Shown: one piece after another, positions 55,701 to 59,223 of the stretch | Numbering within the stretch: position 1 is the first letter of the stretch | Layout of the letters: the number at the start of each line of letters is the position of its first letter | Assembly: GCA_004431415.1 (NCBI GenBank) | Contig: QPMI01000213.1 | Location: 1 to 59,223 of the forward strand | Direction of reading: 5' to 3' | DNA length: 59,223 nt | Source: Cyanophora paradoxa | Taxonomy: Eukaryota; Glaucocystophyceae; Cyanophorales; Cyanophoraceae | Program-made: the position numbers and the translations under genes | The notes under the pieces: model-generated | What the model was told of the DNA's origin: nothing | The model's input: only the letters and a program-made list of their open reading frames with translations | Databases searched by the model: none

Positions 55701-57833
55701 CCGTACGCGAAGATGCACACGTTGAAGCCGTCGATGGCGGACTGCGCGCGGGGCGCGGCGGGGGCGGGGCGGGGCAGGGCGACGCGTCAGGTTGGGGCGG
55801 GCCTAACGCGGGGTGCGGGGTGGCCTAGGCTGCCGGGCCGGGGCGGGGTGGGGCGCTGGAGGGCCGGGGCGAGCCTGGATCATGCTCTAGAATGCGTCCT
55901 ATTCTTTTTGGTGATGGCCGGAGTGGCTTTCTTATAAGAATTTGTGGCTTTTTTATAGAAGAGGGCGGGCTGGGGCGCGGGGGGGCCGGGGCGCGCCTGG
56001 ATCAGGCTCTCCGTGTCCTCGAAGACCTCCTCCTGCTTCGAGTCCGGCGGGAAGACCGAGTCGTACTGCGCGGGGCGGCGCGGGGCGCGAGCCGGATCAG
56101 ACCCTTGCTTAATCACCGAAAAGAACCGCGGTCGGTCGAAACTGAAAGCTCAAGCTAAAGCTCAAGCTAATACATAAGCTAGATTAAGCGCAAGCTTATG
56201 TAACGCAGAAACAAGCAAGAAGAGGAAAGGACCTGGAAGTCCCTGTAGCCGCCGTTCTTCTGGGCGACCTGCACCGTGAACATGTCCGGGAAGTTGACCG
56301 ACTGCTTGCACCTGGTACCCGGCGCCGAAGCCGCCCCCCGTCAGCTGGGCGGGGCGGGGCGGACGGGGCTAGCCGGCTGGGAAGGAGCGGGCGAGGCGGG
56401 TACGACTAGCCCGCCAGGCGCGCTGTCTAGCGAGGGGCGGGGGCGGAGGGCGGAGCGGAGCGGCCATACGGAAAGACGGTCGAGCTAATCGGTCTAGCCA
56501 GCCAGGAAGGGGCGGGGGGCGTACCCCTTCTCGAGCTCGTACTTGGCCATCGGGCGGCAGCGAGCGTACACGCGGATCTTCCCCTTCAGGTCCTCCAGCA
56601 TGTTGAAGTACCTGGAGGGGGGGAAGGGTACGGGTGGGGGTGGGGGGTGGGGGGGGGCATCCGTCAGCTTTGTCGGTCCCGGAGGGCGGGGGCGAGGGCC
56701 CAGAGGCGCGCGCTAGATAGGGCCCTAGAGAGCCTAGTTCCCCCCGTTCCTAGATCCTAGATCGCCTAGATCATAGTTCCTAGACGGCTTCGAGGCTAGA
56801 TCCTAGAGGGTTTCTCGAGGGCGTAGTAGCTTCTATCCCCTCACCACCGCCTAGACCACAACACAACCCCTCGGCCCTGTCCCTCCCTCATCCCCGAGGG
56901 ACCCTTCCGAAGGGAGGCAGGGATGGGGGGGGGGGGAAGGGGGGGGTAGGGGCTTCCGCGCACTTCTTGCGGAGGATCTGCTCCTCCTTGTACTTCTGGA
57001 CGAGCTCCCGCGTGTCGTTCTCCAGCTTCCGCATCGCCTTCACCGCCTCGTCCTTCTCGGCGACCGCCGCCTTCATCTCCTGCGAGGCGAGAGGGGCGGG
57101 GCGGGGGCGGGGTGAGCTACGGCTCCGGGCCAGGGCCCGGCGGATGGCGCGGGAAAGAAAGAGAAGAGAAGCGGGAAGGCCCCAGGGCGGCGCCCTTCGG
57201 GACGCTTGCGTCTGCGTCCGGGCCTGGGCCTGGAAGCAGGGCGGCGGCTAGGCCAGACTGGAGGCCCCTCTAGCCCTATCTCCTCTAGCTGGCTGGCCCC
57301 TCCGGGAGAAAGGGGCGGGGCCGAGCAAGCGCGAGCGCGCAGCGCACCGCGTCCTTTAATTGTTGATATTAAAATGTTGTTCGAAACGGGATTATGTATA
57401 AAAGTAGTGGTTTATAGATAATTCCGTGTTTAAAATGAATATTGACTGAAAAGTTAAGACGGTGGCCATAGTGGCACCTAATAAAAAAAGACTTCCTCCA
57501 GAATAGATTGTGAAAAATGTAGGAGAATATAGTATGTATGTTATTTAAATATAGCAGGGCGCACGGCGTCCTTCTCCTTGAGCTCCTGCGCCGCGCGGGC
57601 CGCCCCCGCCGCCGTCTTCTTCAGCTGCTCCAGCTCCTGCGGGGGTGGCGGGGCGGGGCGGGGGGCGGCGATCAGATGGACAAATTGGTAGATAGATGGA
57701 TAGATAGAGAGAGCCGGGCGGAGGGGGAATAGATAGATGGATAGTGCCTTGGTGGCGGCGGCGAGCGGGGGGGAGGGGGGGGGGGGGGGGGGGGGGCGAC
57801 GATCAGATGGACGGATAGAGGAGGCGGGCGGGG

Positions 57834-57867
<34 letters not shown>

Positions 57868-59223
57868 GCCTTGGTGGTGGCGGCGAGCGTGTGCGTCATC
57901 TCGTCCAGCTTCGCCTTGAGCGCCTTGATCTGCTTCTCCTGCGCCGCGATCTGCGGGGGGGGGGGGGGGGGGAGAAAGTCAAAAGGGAGGAGGGGAGGGG
58001 GGGAGGGGGGGTACCTGCTCGTCCTTCTTCTTCATGCGCTTCTTCTCCTCCGCCTCCCACTTCTGCTTGGCCTTCTCCAGGTCCTGAGGGCGCGCGCGCG
58101 TAAGAACGCAGAAGGTGCCGAGGGCCCGCGCTGGCTCGCTCGCTCGCTCGCCTGCCCGCTCGCGCCGCCGCCGCCGCTCATGCTGAAGCCGCCGCCGCGC
58201 CCCCCTCCGCCGCCCGACTCCACTTGCTGCGCGGTGGGGGGAAGGCGAGGATCAGGGGAATCGGGAGGGGTACGGGAAGCCGAAGTTGAAAGGGGGACGG
58301 GCGAACGGACCTGCTTCAACCTCGCAATCTCGCGCTCGAGCTCGCGGACCTTCTTCAAGTCCACCTGCGGGCGCCTCGTCGTCGGACGGGTACGGGAAAT
58401 CCGCAACAAGAGGGGTACAGCCAAAGCGGACCTTGCCGCCGAGGACGGGAACGGGCACTGGCACGGGCGCCGCCGCTGCCTTGGGCTTCTTCTTCTTCTC
58501 CCCCCCTTCCTCCTCGCCTTCCGCCTTCTCCCCCCCCCTCCTCCTCCTCCTCCTCCTCGGCCCCCTCCTCGCCCTCCCCCTCGGCCCCCTCCTCGCCCTC
58601 CTTGGGCTTGACGGGCGCGGGGACGGGTACGATGCCGGCGCCCTTGAGCTGCTCCTCGAGCTGCGCCACCCGGTGCTCCAGCTCCTGCGAACGAGGTCAG
58701 GTGAGCGGGCCGCCGCCTTCTCGGTTAGCTAGGCAGTCAGTTAGTCGGCTAGGCCCCTGCCCACTAAAGTCAGTTGGGCAGTTAACCGAGCCCTATTCCC
58801 CATTCCATCCCCCCCTCACTATCTCCATCCACGCACGAGGGAAAAGCAAGAAGCTAGCCTCTACCCTGCCCCCTCCTCCCCCCCCCCCCCCCCCCCCCCC
58901 CCCCCGCCCCCTCTGCGCGCACGTGGAGCTGGGAAGCTAGCCTCTACCCTGCCCCCCTCACTCCCCTTCTCCCCCCCTCCCACCCCTACCCCCCGGGGCG
59001 CGCACGTGGAGCTGGGCCTCGCGGGCGTCGAGGAGCTTCTCGAGCTCGACGGTCGCGTCCTCCCCCGCGATCGCCTTCGCGATCCGCGGGTTCACCGCCG
59101 CCTTCCTGCGGGGGGCCTCAGTTTCTATATAATCCTGTGGTTACTTCTGCTGCTTTCTCTGTCTAATTTCGTGTGTTTTATCTCCCTTAGATAATCAGGA
59201 GTGTTATAATCAGGCGCGGTTTA
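52724..59223 (-). CDS. Kinesin-14, KCBP-like C-terminal motor kinesin (5' end outside window)
   Basis: A minus-end-directed microtubule motor. Exons from 59105 down to 56960 encode charged coiled coil ([62 protein letters not shown]). The neck and motor begin with [15 protein letters not shown] (about 56590). Walker A is GQTGSGKT (about 55695). Next come [18 protein letters not shown] (54237-54061), the switch II DLAGSE (53665-53522), then [18 protein letters not shown] and [15 protein letters not shown] (52998-52931). The neck LKGKIRV and a motor ending close to the C-terminus fit KCBP-like kinesin-14. The protein ends [16 protein letters not shown] plus a short Gly tail, stop at 52724. MyTH4/FERM domains of KCBP, if present, lie outside. 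Donors include GTGCGC and GC sites. An E-rich, Pro-rich linker is encoded at 58684-58442. Confidence 0.92.
53810..54075. repeat. Tandem and dispersed copies of a kinesin exon edge
   Basis: The exon/donor junction at 54035-54073 (GCAGGCGCGGCCGCGGACC) recurs at 53921-53957. CTTGACCTGCTTGTTGACC, another copy of the exon end, is at 53870-53888. Around them GCCAGCCTCTAGCCTCTAGC is present twice (about 53823 and 53903). Confidence 0.8.
55403..55683. repeat. Triplicated exon edge in a kinesin intron
   Basis: The exon end at 55670-55683 with its donor (CGCACCGCCATGGTGAAGG on the + strand) and about 40 bp of intron (CCCCGCCCGCGGTTT...) recurs at 55403-55459 and, partly, at 55496-55549. Copies stay in the same intron. 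Confidence 0.85.
57675..57870. repeat. GATA tetranucleotide tracts and G homopolymer
   Basis: Related blocks at 57675-57745 and 57800-57866 contain ATCAGATGGACRRAT followed by GATA units (about nine perfect units at 57834-57866). Between them is a G22 run at 57775-57796. All lie in a kinesin intron. Confidence 0.88.
58878..58915. repeat. C38 homopolymer
   Basis: Thirty-eight consecutive C in a kinesin intron, flanked by two copies of AGCTAGCCTCTACCCTGCCCCC (about 58851 and 58935), so the block is also part of a short direct duplication. Confidence 0.9.

Overview
The window comes from the nuclear genome of a GC-rich, intron-bearing microbial eukaryote. It is most likely an alga; the frequent GC-AG introns and GTGCGC-type donors recall haptophytes, but the sequence does not settle the taxon. 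Host genes have many short introns (about 50-100 nt), so most long open frames are shadows. I rebuilt real genes by joining exons that keep frame and bring conserved motifs together.

Layout. (1) 1-18330: a very large Ty3/gypsy LTR retrotransposon on the + strand. The window opens inside its 5' LTR and the 3' LTR ends at 18330. It carries a Gag zinc knuckle, an Arg/Ser-rich block, aspartic protease, reverse transcriptase, RNase H and integrase with a GPY motif, all interrupted by frame breaks. (2) 18331-about 25080: an AT-rich, intronless viral fragment that looks like the capsid module of a Polinton-like virus or virophage relative. It holds a coiled-coil protein, a packaging ATPase, a double-jelly-roll-type major capsid protein, two paralogous penton/minor-capsid-like proteins transcribed divergently from a 28-bp gap, and a small DUF5710-like protein. 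A repeat-rich non-coding end follows: two copies of one hairpin module, a roughly 70-bp spaced repeat array and a 28-bp-arm perfect palindrome. (3) 25074-26869: non-coding DNA with a terminal-inverted-repeat element. (4) 26870-28365 (-): an 11-exon RING-type E3 ligase gene with Asp at zinc ligand 5. (5) 28613-31034 (+): an 11-exon type II membrane glycosyltransferase. (6) 31429-35248 (-): a single-pass Cys-containing membrane glycoprotein of unknown family. (7) 35249-37270: intergenic, palindromes and homopolymers. (8) 37271-about 52504 (-): a very large receptor or channel-like gene with a Kelch propeller, a long extracellular beta-repeat region with an IPT/TIG-like stretch, and about nine membrane segments. 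(9) 52724 to beyond 59223 (-): a C-terminal-motor kinesin of the KCBP-like kinesin-14 type, with its 5' end outside the window.

How the parts relate. The viral genes form one morphogenesis set (capsid shell, vertex/minor capsid, genome packaging). The retrotransposon abuts this set 71 bp from the stop codon of a viral gene, so it either inserted into the viral element or truncated it. The RING and glycosyltransferase genes are divergent neighbours 247 bp apart; the receptor and kinesin are tandem on the minus strand. Three host introns carry duplicated copies of their own neighbouring exon edges. At two places checked in detail (the RT gene and one viral penton gene) the frame is restored by adding one C to a C run, and the two LTR copies differ only in G/C run length. 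Many 'pseudogene' signals here may therefore be assembly errors.
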